Source: Papaver somniferum (Eukaryota; Streptophyta; Magnoliopsida; Ranunculales; Papaveraceae). From it: a stretch of 64,000 nucleotides of DNA. The translations under genes were made by a program, and so were the position numbers. Numbering within the stretch: the first letter of the stretch is position 1; the number at the start of each line of letters is the position of its first letter. Under the pieces are notes generated by a model that made no database searches, was not told where the DNA came from, and worked only from the letters and a program-made list of their open reading frames with translations. The DNA is taken from the NCBI RefSeq assembly GCF_003573695.1, contig NC_039367.1:161898542-161962541 (forward strand), given 5' to 3'. This document shows positions 46,418 through 57,464 of this stretch, in pieces.

Positions 46418-47755
46418 TGATGGTGATTTTCACAGTGTTGTAGTAATAGGTTCGTTGAGACTTGTGAAATAAGATTCTTAGACTTAATTTTTAAAGCAAA
46501 AATAACAAACTCAATTAAAAAGTGTTGTAAAAATTATGGAAAGACCGGGGCTAGGATTCCACCATTAGTCGATATTAGTGATTTAATAAAAAAATAATTA
46601 TGCAACTCAACACTCAAATTGATTCTAATAGTATTGCCTAGGCATGTATATTTCCAAAAGAATAGATGTTAATTCAAGCATAGAATATCAAAACACTAAA
46701 GAAAGCATATTCTATCAAGAGAAAATACACCTAACTAATAAAAATCATATAATCAATTTTTAGTTCAATGCAAAAATCATAATAGAGTTCTTATAATTAA
46801 TTAAAATAAAGATATATCACTTTTACCGAAACAACAACTTCCTCAATCGCCCCAAGGATTGGGTTTAGCTTATCATCATGTTGGAAACACGCTCAAAAGT
46901 TGATTTCATTTATGCTTAAAAATGGTTTACAAATGATGAGAATGGTTAAAGTTACAGAGAACGATAAATGCAAACTGTCATTGTTATTGTTGTATATAAG
47001 ACTGTCAATCGTCAGTCGCTGTTACTGTAGCTTCTAAGACTGCCATTGTTGTGTTGCAATTACTGTAGCATGAACGACTGTCTAGGATGGTCTTATGTTC
47101 TTCGTGTTCTTCACAGCAGCAGAAATGGTGGTTTCCTGCCACTTGATTATCTCGACTCTTTGATGCTCTGCAACTATCCCAATCTCTCTCCCTTCTCAGC
47201 CTTAGAACCAACTCCTTCCAAAACAAACTCGGCTGCAATTTCCAGATCATCTCAACTTCCTCCTCCGATCACTTCTGCAGATTTTCACGGCAAACTAGAA
47301 TATAGTCTTGCTACCAGCTTCAAGTCCATATGACCAACAACAACCACTAACTCGAGCTCCATTCCAGTTCGATTCAACTCCGACACACAAGCAGAGAGTA
47401 ATTGAGAGATTGGCACGTCACCCACTATTGTCTCTCAATTTGTAGTGCACGTTAGGTGCTTTCCAAACAGAGGGAATCTTTAACCCACTAATGTATATAA
47501 CCCCACCATAGCCTTCATGTTTCTGGTCGTGAATTAGTAAGCATCCCAGTTAGCTTATTCTTCTCCATGCCAAGAGTCATTTTGGTGAATTATTGCCGCA
47601 AACACCACCTAAGTTCTCATTTAGTAGTTTATCATTTCCGAGATAGGAATTTTCTCATAATTTCTGTAAAAACACTAAATGGTGATATTAGCCAAAATAT
47701 CGAGTCGTACTTAATATAAATATGGGTATAAAATGTAACACTTACGTGTTTATCA
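46418..47755 (-). repeat. 3' LTR of element C
   Basis: 1338 bp, close to identical to 49596-50932. Minus-strand TATA-like GGTTATATACATT near 47486-47500. Confidence 0.9.
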
Positions 47756-47802
47756 ACACCCCCATACTTATATTTTACTAGTCCTCGAGCAAAACAAAGA
47801 AT

Positions 47803-48013
47803 TGACCCGCTACACAGTTGGTCATATCATAAGAGAGAATTAGACCCGCTACACATCTGATCATAAAATGGAAATTTGAAATACCATACACAAGACCCGC
47901 TACACAGCTGGTCATAACCCCAAAAATCATAATGATAATAATTCTTTTCTTTTTTTTAGGACCCGCTACACAACTGATCATTTTTTCTAGACCCGCTACA
48001 CAGCTGGTCATCA
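47803..48013 (-). repeat. ACCCGCTACACAGCTGGTCAT repeat cluster
   Basis: Five near-identical copies of a roughly 22-bp word (ACCCGCTACACA with CTGGTCAT or CTGATCAT) at irregular spacing in the 3' UTR of element C. The CAGCTG centre is palindromic. Confidence 0.8.
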
Positions 48014-48076
48014 TTTCATTTTTTTTTTAAATTTTGAAAATACTTAACGAAAGTGCCACTCCCCCACACTTAAACA

Positions 48077-48096
48077 TTACATTGTCCTCAATGTAA
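48077..48096 (-). promoter_or_regulatory. Conserved RNA hairpin, element C
   Basis: Minus-strand stem TTACATTG around loop AGGA and CAATGTAA, followed by GTTTAAGTGTGGGGGAGT. Compared with A and B the outer A-T pair is T-A, so pairing is kept by a compensatory change. Confidence 0.7.
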
Positions 48097-48260
48097 TTGA
48101 GTCATCCAACGTAGCAACTAAGATGGGAGATTCAAGCAAACAGATAAAAGATGGAGGAAAGAAAACAAATATGATTGGTTGACTCCCATGAAGCGAAATA
48201 GTATGGGTTGACTACCATGAAGTAAAATTTTTGTATCCCTCCTTGCGCACATAAAGAACC

Positions 48261-49520
48261 TCAAACAAGGTGAGGTTGCACCAAAATAAGCATCAAAGCA
48301 TATATATAAAGTCTGAAAAGTTGGGGATCAATCCAACGAATCAGGTCAGCTGCGAATATGAACCTGCAAACACTATAAACCTCCAAAAAGATGTGTAAAT
48401 CCATTCCCAATAGAAAACAGTTCTTAGTCGAGATAAATAAATCACTCACATGGACAACAAACATAGAATGTATCTTATTTTCTATTCGGGAAGCACACTC
48501 TATATCAGGTTCTAAATCAGCTGAAATACATCCGGTCGACAAATTTTCTTCACTAGAAATCATAGGAAGCAATGTATTGACAATGCAAAAGGGTACCGGA
48601 TTATCAAACACAACACAATGGTTTAAACTTGTATCTAATGGTTCAAGTTTATCAAAATCTGCAACTCCTAAATCCGGTTCTAAGTCCGCTGAAATAAATT
48701 CCGTTGTTGAGTTACCTTGATTATCTATTGGAGGTCGCAATGCATTGATAATATCAATAATCATAGGGTCATCGGAATCAGAAAACTGGGCTAAACAAAC
48801 CGATAGAAGCTCAAAATCATCGACACAAGTTATCTGACCAACATCAATATGTTCAACATTCACATCAGCAATCAGAAAATCACTAGATGGATCAGAAAAA
48901 TAAGAGCACAACGGAGCAATAATATCATAAATAATCGCCTCATCGCTATCTACAACTAAGTGACTTATAAGAAATTCATTATTTGAATGGTTAGAAAATA
49001 TCTCATTATGCACATCCACTGTCTTTAAGTCATCAGACTCAACAATAATATCTTTTGTATAAATATGTTTTTCTAAATCATCATTATCTGAATAAATGGC
49101 GTCTCTAACCCAAATCTCGTCCTTTTGAATAGACAAATAATCAGTTAGATCATGAGTTGTGTAAGATACAATAGATTCAGATATTATATCGATATCATAA
49201 TTCCTAAAATCACTTCTAGTATCAAGTTCCTTTTCACCCTCATGGTATTGGGGTTGATACTCATCTGAATAACCACCCATAGCGAAATTACGTGGATTCC
49301 AAGTTCCATACATGAGACAATTATAAGCAAGAACTTCCTTATACCGTGACCCATACATGTATTCCCAAAGCGTCATAGAAGATGTCTCGCGCAAAGCACT
49401 CATCGTTCTCAAAAAGGCTTCTGAAATAAAATTCTGAAGCACAAAACAAGTTAAAAGGAAAAAGAAATCCCAAAAAATAAAAAAAATACTGTACAAAAAA
49501 AAATAAAAATAAATAAACAC
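48261..49520 (-). CDS. Acidic repeat / membrane ORF of element C
   Basis: The open frame is 419 codons; a likely start is MSALRETSSMTLWEYMYG at 49403, since the upstream part looks like intron or leader ending TTTCAG. The protein is strongly acidic. It has three degenerate modules of the form DSDDPMIIDIINAL then STxFISADLEPDLG, then a hydrophobic region and the end WIDPQLFRLYIYAL. Both the module (compare DSEDPEIQAIV and LEVPNLGFEPS) and the terminal motif match the tail of the A and B polyproteins. No Gag or protease motif is present. It is uninterrupted and the LTRs are similar, so selection on the ORF is possible. Function unknown. Confidence 0.65.
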   Translation of the reverse strand: MFIYFYFFLYSIFFIFWDFFFLLTCFVLQNFISEAFLRTMSALRETSSMTLWEYMYGSRYKEVLAYNCLMYGTWNPRNFAMGGYSDEYQPQYHEGEKELDTRSDFRNYDIDIISESIVSYTTHDLTDYLSIQKDEIWVRDAIYSDNDDLEKHIYTKDIIVESDDLKTVDVHNEIFSNHSNNEFLISHLVVDSDEAIIYDIIAPLCSYFSDPSSDFLIADVNVEHIDVGQITCVDDFELLSVCLAQFSDSDDPMIIDIINALRPPIDNQGNSTTEFISADLEPDLGVADFDKLEPLDTSLNHCVVFDNPVPFCIVNTLLPMISSEENLSTGCISADLEPDIECASRIENKIHSMFVVHVSDLFISTKNCFLLGMDLHIFLEVYSVCRFIFAADLIRWIDPQLFRLYIYALMLILVQPHLV

Positions 49521-49573
49521 CTAAGTATTTACAAAATAAAAAAAAATACTAATTACAATATTCCACAACCGCA

Positions 49574-49590
49574 CCCCGGCAGCGGCGCCA
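49574..49590 (-). other. PBS of element C (tRNA-Asp type)
   Basis: Minus-strand TGGCGCCGCTGCCGGGG matches the complement of the plant tRNA-Asp 3' end at all but one of 17 positions, as in Athila elements. It lies five bases inside the 5' LTR. Confidence 0.85.
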
Positions 49591-49595
49591 AAAAT

Positions 49596-50932
49596 TGATG
49601 GTGATTTTCACAGTGTTGTAGTAATAGGTTCGTTGAGACTTGTGAAGCAGATTCTTAGACTTAATTTTTAAAGCAAAAATAACAAACTCAATTAAAAAGT
49701 GTTGTAAAAATTATGGAAAGACCTGGGCTAGGATTCCACCATTGGTCGATATTAGTGATTTAATAAAACAATAATTATGCAACTCAACATTCAAATTGAT
49801 TCTAATAGTATTGCCTAGACATGTATATTTCCAAAAGAATAGATGTCAATCCAAGCATAGAATATCAAAACACTAAAGAAAGCATATTCTATCAAGAGAA
49901 AATACACCTAACTAATAAAAATCATATAATCAATTTTGAGTTCAATGCAAAAATCATAATAGAGTTCTTATAATTAATTAAAATAAAGATGTATCACTTT
50001 TACCGAAACAACAACTTCCTCCATCGCCCCAAGGATTGGGTTTATCTCATCGTCATGTTGGAAACGCGCTCAAAAGTTCATCTCATTTATGCTCAAAAAT
50101 GGTTTACAAATGATGAGAATGGTTAAAGTTACAGAGAATGATAAATGCAAATTGTTGTTGTTACTGTAGTATATAAGACTTTCAATTGTCAGTCGATGTT
50201 ACTGTAACTTCTAAGACTTCCACTGTTGTGTTGCAATTACTGTAGCATGAACGACTGTCTAGGATGGTCTTATGTTCTTCGTGTTCTTCCCATCAGCAGA
50301 AATGGTGGTTTCCTGCCACTTGATTATCTCGACTCTCTGATGCTATGCAACTATCCCAATCTCTCTCCCTTCTCAGCCTTAGAACCAACTCCTTCCAAAA
50401 CAAACTCGGCTGCAATTTCCAGATCATCTCAACTTCCTCCTCCGATCACTTCTGCAGATTTTCACGGCAAACTAGAATATAGTCTTGCTACCAGCTTCAA
50501 GTCCATATGACCAACAACAACCACTAACTCGAGATCCATTCCAATTCGATTCAACTCCGACACACAAGCAGAGAGTAATTGAGAGATTGGCACGTCACCC
50601 ACTACTGTCTCTCAATTTGTAGTGCATGTTAGGTGCTTGCCAAACAGAGGGAATCTTTAGCCCACTAATGTATATAACCCCACGAGAGCCTTCATGTTTC
50701 TGGTCGTGAATTAGTAAGCAACCCAGTTAGCTTCTTCTTCTCCATGCCAAGAGTCATTTTGGTGAATCATTGACGCAAACACCACTTAAGTTCTCATTTA
50801 GTAGTTTATCATTTCCGAGATAGGAATTTTCTCATAATTTCTGTAAAAACACTAAATGGTGATATTAACCAAAATATCGAGTCATAGCTAATATAAATAT
50901 GGGTGTAAAATGTAACACTTACGTGCTTATCA
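49596..50932 (-). repeat. 5' LTR of element C
   Basis: 1337 bp. Plus-strand left end TGATGGTGATTTTCACAG, right end GCTTATCA. Confidence 0.9.
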
Positions 50933-51369
50933 ACATGCATAATGGCTGGCTGCACAGCTGAAAACACGGGTAGAGACTGGCTGGCAGTGCGATAGAGTAT
51001 TTAGCTGGGAATTGGTTGGCAGCATCGTTGGCAACATGAATGGAAACTGTATGGCAGCACCATTGGCAACATGAGTGCAAATTGCATGGCAGCTCCATCG
51101 GCATCACGACCTTGACATTGACTGATGGTTGACTTTGACCGTTGACCGGTTGTTGACTCTTCCATTGACCTTGACCATTGACCGGGAGTTGACTGTGGCC
51201 ATTGAACGGGCGTTGACTTTGACCATTGACCAGTCATTGATTTTATGTAATACTGGGCAGGCTGGTGGGCTGCTTCGGTTGACTGGTTAGCGGGCTCGGA
51301 TGACGGCCAATAGATGATTCAAGTACCAATTTGACCCATTATTTGGCATTTTTACTTATGGTACAAACA

Positions 51370-52080
51370 TCGCGCCCCCTCTTAACCTCCAACTTGTTGG
51401 GGGTTCAGAAATTTTTGTTTTCCTTAGTCAATGACATAACCCGCCCCCAAGTGTGGATTATTGATGCTAAGGTGATTGGCAAACTTCCCTTACTGTTTAC
51501 GGAAATCAAGACGCCCCCAAGAGTAAATTTCTGTTGTTGAGGCGAAAGGAAAGCTGCCTTCGTTGATTGTGGAAATCGTAATCAAGTTGCCCCCAAGTTA
51601 GGAGTGTGCTTGGAAGATCGGCAGGAAATAGTTAAGTATGAACCATCGTTGTATGCAAAAGAAGGACTGAAGGATGAACTGGTTTGTAACGGAAGCGTGA
51701 TGCTGGACATGAGTGGTGCTGAAAGTGAGCTGTAACTGTTGATGTAAAATGAACTGTGGTAGTTGCGTAGAATTTGACTAGTAACCGTTGTTTGGAAAAG
51801 ACGAGTTATATTTGACGTCAGTCGGCTGGAATTTGTGTGAGCTGTTGTTGTAAACGAATTTGAATTTGCAGACTATCAGTAATCTCCGACCAAACTAGGT
51901 AGTAGTAGTTGTTGGTATTAAGATGCTGTCAATTACGGACTGAGCCGCGGTAGTTGCGAGCGAAGGGGTGTGACCCTTTAGTAGTTGAGATGGTAACATA
52001 TTTTGTGTGTTGTTGGACCTCCAACGTCCTTGGCTGTGCTACTGGATGTGACATCGATCTTTATATATATTCAATAGTTA
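51370..52080. other. Interior of LARD-like element, PPT-like words
   Basis: No ORF. The words CGCCCCC(T/A) and CGCCCCCAAG recur (51372, 51444, 51511, 51580) and again at about 53165-53400, often with AAGTGTGG. On the minus strand they read as G-rich polypurine tracts. Confidence 0.5.
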
Positions 52081-52199
52081 TATGAATCAGGATAGCAGCA
52101 GCGATGTCTACCAGTTCACAATAGTTGTTGCGGAACTGGATTGCAGTGATTGAGGTAAACTGGGCTGCGACGGCCACAGAGAAATTGTCATCTGTAGTA

Positions 52200-52930
52200 A
52201 CGAGCAAAATTGGGTAGTAACAGCATTGAGCAAAGCTGATCTGCAGCAGCTGCGATCAGCTGGACTGCAGAGGCTGCAAACAGAGATGGACTGCAGTTGC
52301 AACGAGCAAAGATGCACTGCGGCAGTTGCGATCAGCTGGACTTCAAGAACTGCGATCATAGCCGGACTGTAGCAGCTGCGATCATAGCTGTTCTGCAGCA
52401 GCTGTGATCAGCTGGAATCCAGCAGCGACGAGCAAAGTTGCACTGCAACAGCTGCGATTAGCTGGACTGCAGGAGTTGCGAACATAGATGGACTGCAGCA
52501 GATACGATCAGCTGAACTGCAGCAGCGACGAGCAAGACTGCACTGCAGCAGCTGCGGTCAGCTGGACTGCAGGAACTGCGAACATAAATGGACTGCAGTA
52601 CCTTCGAACAGCTAAACTGCGGCAACAACGAGTAAAATTACACTACAACAGCTGTGATCAGCTGGACTACATGAACTACAAACAGAGCTGGACTACAGCA
52701 GCTGCGATCAGCTGGACTGCAACAACAACGAGCAAAGTTGCACTGCAGCAGCTGCGATCAGCTAGAGTGCATGGGATGCGAACATAACAGGACTACAACA
52801 ACTTCGATCAGATGGAATGCAGCAGCGACGAGCAAAATCTCACCGCAGCAGCTGCAATCAGCTGGACTACAGGAATCACGAACATAACTGGACTGCAGCA
52901 GCTTCGATCAGCTGAAATACAACAGTTGCT
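52200..52930. repeat. 100-bp higher-order repeat of about 25-bp monomers
   Basis: GAGCAAA-type words start at 52430, 52530, 52630, 52730 and 52830: five periods of exactly 100 bp. Each period holds four monomers of 24 and 26 bp alternately, built on CTGGACTGCAGCAGCTGC (first words GAGCAAAGTTGC, GATCAGCTGG, GAACATAGATGG, GATCAGCTGA). CAGCTG and CTGCAG palindromes dominate. Diverged monomers spread to 53110 and recur at 53840-54060, 55930-56090 and 56350-56500. Open frames crossing it are artefacts of the repeat. Confidence 0.9.
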
Positions 52931-53119
52931 GAGGAACTGGATCAAAACAGTTCTATAAAACTGAGAGTAACAATTACAAATGAAACCAGGACTGTGTGAG
53001 TTGCGTCCAACTGAGTACATAATTGATGAGCAAAACTGGACTGCATCAGTTGCGTCCAACTGAGTGCAGCAGTTGCTTTTGTACTGGACTACAACAGTTC
53101 GATCAACTTAACTGTAGAA

Positions 53120-55260
53120 GTTATTAATGTTACTGTATGAAATAATTGCATCAAAATGTTAGGGTGTATGCTCACCCCCTCTTAATCTTGTAACTCGTTG
53201 GAGGATTAAAAAGTTCGGGTTACCCTTTGGTTCGATTTCCAGCAACTGAATTTCGCATCGTACGTGCTACATAACTCTCCCCCAAGCGTGTGGAGTGTTA
53301 CGCAGCTTGCCTCTGAAGAGTTAATTTGGACCATGAGGCGTTATATATCTCTCCCCCAAGTGATGGTTAGTCACGTTGAAGTGATATGCAACTCTTCCCC
53401 AAAAGATAGTGATTGTCATGCTGCTCAATGCTCACACAAGGCTGCACTGCCTTGTTGCATTTTTCTCGCGCATGAAATTTTGAAGCTCTCTGCTATCTGG
53501 ATTCGCGCGGGGGGGCGATCCCACTATTTCAGATGCGCGCAGAATTGTAGTGTGTGCATCTCCTCGTGAGAAAATGCTCGCCACATTGTAGGTGTCCCAT
53601 TGAATAAAATTATGAATGATTATATGTAAAGATGCGAAAATATGTAAATTGTATACGTACCATATTAAAACTGTTATTGCGACTTTGTTTATGAGGTGAT
53701 TAGGATGAACACTGACTATGTTGATATTTTCCAGTGACGATGACTAGTGTTGCTGCCTTAGCGTCTCAGCTTGACTCGGAAACTAGAGCTGTCTGCGGGA
53801 CTGGAAAGCACTAGTTGAATCAGAACTGGATTGAAGACAGTTGCCATGGAACTACAAAAGTTCGATCATATTGGTCTGAAGCAGTTGTGAGGAAAACTGT
53901 ACTGAAACAGTCTTGAGGAAAACCGGACTACAACAGTTCGATCACTGGACTGTAGTAATTATACGAAAAAGGACTGCCGCAGTTCGATCAACTAGGCTGC
54001 AGTATTTGCCGAGGGACTGGACTACAACAACTCGATCAACTGGACTGTAGCAGTTATGATCACCATCGAACATAAGTGTCTTGGGATTTAAAAATCTACA
54101 CAAAAAGTACGAACATTCCATGACGTGGACTTAAATTGACATAACATCAATTTTTGAGGATTTCGTTATGGCTTCATATGGTGATTAAAATACGCCCCTC
54201 TTCGATGTCGGCGCTCCAGTCTCAAGAAATATTTTTTCTTTAGGCGTTGAAATTTCGCCATCATGATGTTGTAATTTGACATACGATCTCAACGGGCCGA
54301 AAATCACTCCCTTTGGACGCACGAAGAAGAAGTTATCGAAGAAACAAAATTGGTCGGTGAGCGCCTTGCTCCAAACATGTTGATGACGTGATTGTACCAA
54401 AAATATTATTATCCAATTATAAAATTTTTACCTTCATAATGTTGAATATCGAGGTACGATCGCAACGAACTAAAAATCATCCAATTTGGACGTCATACGA
54501 AGTATATATCAAAGAAATAAGATCGACCACCAAGCCCAATTATTAGTGTTAAATTTCAAGTCCAAGAAGTAGAATTTTGCTCAATCCCACAGAGGGTCGT
54601 ACAAATCCACAAGCCAAGTTGACGTGGGCTGAAAAATCCAGGGCTATGGAATTAAGTTGCTCTGCGTTGCGCTGGATTGGACGTAAGTTATTAAGTTGCG
54701 ACGTGCTTCACTGAATCGAGGCTACAGATTTAAGTTGCGTCATGCTACACCGAAGAAGTGCCGTCTGCTGCCGCCGTCAGGAAAAGCCGTCGGCGACCTG
54801 CTACTTCACTGGTAACGTTGCCTGAGATGATGACACGATGTCATCGTGACGTCACCTGCTGACGACGTGCTGATAGGGTAATCTAACGGCGTTACGATGA
54901 ACGACTAAGATTCGTTCGTTCCTGACGCCGTTACCACTCCATTAACACCGTTTCAAAAGTGAAGGAATATTCTGGGGATATGTTGACGGCGTCATTGTCC
55001 CCGATGACGTGGCACAATTTGATTCGACCAACTTGTTGATGTGTCAGGTACTGCTGACGTGGGACGTCCTGGCCCATTCAATTTGCTGATGTGGCACCTT
55101 GCTGACGTGGCGTTGTTGACGTGTCGCCTTGCTGACGTGGCACATCATGGTTCATCCTGCTTGCTGACGTGGAATTCCGCTGACTTGGTGGTGCTGACTA
55201 GATCAAATTGTTGACGTGGTAGGTGCTGACTGGTGATGATGTGGCACCTGCTTATGCGGC
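53120..55260. other. Interior of LARD-like element, degenerate repeats
   Basis: No credible gene. A segment with ACGATC(T/G)CAACG and CCNNTTTGGACG occurs at about 54280 and 54455. GCTGACGTGGCAC-type words cluster at 54990-55250. Confidence 0.5.
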
Positions 55261-55266
55261 GCCCTG

Positions 55267-55500
55267 CTGATGTTTGATGTAGCACAGAGCATCGAAGTTT
55301 GATGTACCACAAAGCATCGAAAGTAGATATACACAGCGCATCGGAGTTTGTTGTAACATGAAGCATCGAAATTTTTCAGAGCATTGATGTTTGATGTACT
55401 GCAGTCCATCGAAGTTTGATGTACCACAGAGCATCAACATTTGATATACGCAGTTCATCGAAGTTTGATGTAAAAGGAAGCATCGAAATTTTTCCAGAGC
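55267..55500. repeat. TTTGATGTACCACAGAGCAT repeat in two blocks
   Basis: About eight units of roughly 25 bp (TTTGATGTA...CATCGAAG). They form two blocks of about 116 bp, each ending GAAGCATCGAAATTTTTC (55361 and 55477). Confidence 0.8.
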
Positions 55501-56621
55501 GTAGACGGAATTGGGAACGGCCGCCGACTTTTTTTTTTTTTCAAACTTTTCGCAACACTTTTCTTGCATTGTGATCTTTAGTCTTGAACCTTCTGTCACG
55601 GTTTTCTGAACTGTTGCCATTGTTTTTGAACTTTTGTAACAGTTTTCTGTTTTATTCTTTTAGCAACAATTTTCTTAAACTGTTGCTGTTTGTCATGAAT
55701 CTTCTTTGGACTTTTAGCAATGGTTCAGGAGACTGTTGCTGTTTTTCATGGACTTGACAAGCATGCGATCATGACAATAGTGATTTTGACATACTACAAA
55801 CTCGAACATGTGGACACTGCGTTATTTGAGAAGCAAATTTTTCCAACTTTGGACTTGAATATGCCGCGGATCGAACATCCTGGAAATAATCTTAGCGATC
55901 TTTCCAATGAGTCAGCCTTGGTGGCCTCTGACTATGAAGCTGGACTACGACAGTTACGATCAACTGGACTGCAGTAACATTGATTAACTGGACTGCAACA
56001 TCGCGGTCAGATTGATTGCAGTGATTTCGATCAGAAAGGACTGCAGCAGTTTCGATCAACTGGACTGCAACAGTACTTGTTGAACGCATCCAAACTGGTA
56101 ATTTATGGATGTTTTTTTCAAGAGGTTTTTTCTATGGTTTTTTTCTCGGTTCACAACCGTCTTAAAGATCCTTAGAGGAAATTGCAACGAACTTTTGACC
56201 CTATCATGTTGCGGATCGAACATCCTACAACAGTTTTGATGGTGTTTCACTACATCTTTTTCCGCGGACCGGGCGTTCTGGAACATTTTCATCAGACTTT
56301 GTAGTGATGCGATTTTCAGTGGTTTCAGAAGGTAATAGCTTCAGCAAATCTGAAACAACGAATCTGGATTGCAGCAGTTGCGATCAACTGGACTGCAGTA
56401 TCTGCGATTATATGGTCAGCAGCAGCTGCGATCAACTGGACTGCGACTATTACGATCAAACTGGGTTGCAGCAGTTACGATCAACTGGACTGCAGCGGTG
56501 ATTTTTCACGACGTTCAAATATCCTTTTCACGGACATGATTTTAAATCATTTTGTTCAACTTTTCTCAATGGGAAAACACGATTCCTTTTCTCGTAGTCC
56601 CCTTAGTCGGAGTCAATGTTT

Positions 56622-57464
56622 TGCACCCAGAAATATTTCTGAGCACTAAACACGATGGATTTGGTGTTGTTGATGAAAACAGGGTTAAAACAAGAAACAA
56701 GAATGAAGACAGGAGACACATGTTTACGTGGTTCGGCATGGTTTGCCTACATCCACGGGTGAATCCCCTTGGGGAGTAGTGTTTTATTGATAATAAAATT
56801 ACTGTCTATTTTCTCTATATGAGATAGCCTCCTTTCTTGTACTGGCCACCTCTCTATGATTTCTGCTCCTCCCTATTTATACAGTTCAATATCTAATTTC
56901 AATATAAACTTAAATGGCATTAACTGCTCATTCATGCCTCCCGAATTAATCTGCTCATTGATGGTTGACAGGCATAATGGATGGCAGTATGGATAGATGC
57001 TGGATGGCAGACTGGATTGACTGGCTGACATGCATAATGGCTGGCAGCACAGCTGACAGCACGCATAGAGACTGGCTGGCAGTGCGATATAGTATTTAGC
57101 TGGGAATTGGTTGGCAGCACCGCTGGGAACATGAATGGAAACTATATGGCAGCACCATTGGCAACATGAGTGTAAATTGCATGGCAGCTCCATCGGCATC
57201 ACGTCCTTGACATCGACTGATGGTTGACTTTGACCGTTGACCGATTGTTGACTTTCCCATTGACATTGACCATTGACCGAGAGTTGACTTTGACCATTGA
57301 CCGAGCGTTGACTTTGACCATTGAACAATCATTGATTTTATGTAGTACTGGGCAGGCTGGTGGGCTGCTTCGGTTGACTGGTTAGCGGGCTCGAAGGAGG
57401 ACCAATAGATGATTCAAGTACCAATTTGGACCATTATGTGGCATTTTTACTTATGGTACAAACA
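56622..57464 (-). repeat. Right LTR copy of LARD-like element
   Basis: 843 bp, matching the left copy without the element C insertion. At about 57025 it shows CTGACATGCATAATGG, the pre-insertion state for element C. TATA on the minus strand near 56875. Flanked on both sides by ATGTT if the first base is counted as T at 56621. Confidence 0.8.

Larger units (their letters stand above)
46418..50932 (-). mobile_element. Element C: compact Athila-like element encoding only the acidic/TM ORF
   Basis: LTRs of about 1.34 kb lie at 46418-47755 and 49596-50932 with TG...CA ends. The TSD ACATG is perfect (46413-46417, 50933-50937). A related uninterrupted site stands at about 57025-57040 in the right copy of the surrounding LTR. 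The interior of only 1.84 kb has, on the minus strand, PBS, one ORF, the conserved hairpin with PPT-like tract, a short repeat cluster and the true PPT. No gag, protease or pol. Confidence 0.92.
45871..51369 (-). repeat. Left LTR of LARD-like element, interrupted by element C
   Basis: Made of 45871-46417 and 50938-51369. A minus-strand TATA box GTATAAATAGGGAGG lies at about 46117-46131 and AATAAAAC near 46031. An extra roughly 140 bp with a tandem TGTATGAAACTGC repeat (46200-46300) is absent from the right copy. Both copies carry repeated TTGACTTTGACCATTGACC words. Confidence 0.75.
45871..57464 (-). mobile_element. LARD-like non-coding LTR element (or two LTR copies of one family)
   Basis: Direct copies of one LTR lie at 45871-51369 (interrupted by element C) and 56622-57464. 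Ends are TGCACCC...ACAAACA. Flanks CTGTT (45866-45870) and ATGTT (57465-57469) differ at one base. A minus-strand PPT-like tract (AGAGGGGGCGCGA) abuts the left copy, which fits a minus-strand element. No PBS is recognised at 56621, and the right copy alone could be a solo LTR, because ATGTT also stands at 56616-56620. The 5.25-kb interior has no credible ORF. Confidence 0.5.

Noticed and set aside
47005..47333. Plus-strand frame of about 95 codons in the LTR of element C, repeated at 50226-50510
   Set aside because: Present because the LTR is duplicated; it lies antisense in U3/R with no recognisable motif, so not called, although it is open in both copies.
52108..53059. Cys/Ser/Ala-rich frames on both strands that resemble repetitive secreted proteins
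   Set aside because: They are read-throughs of the 100-bp higher-order repeat; both strands and several frames are open at once.
55252..55620. Minus-strand 122-codon frame with LCGTSNFD repeats
   Set aside because: Product of the 25-bp repeat; no start context or conserved domain.
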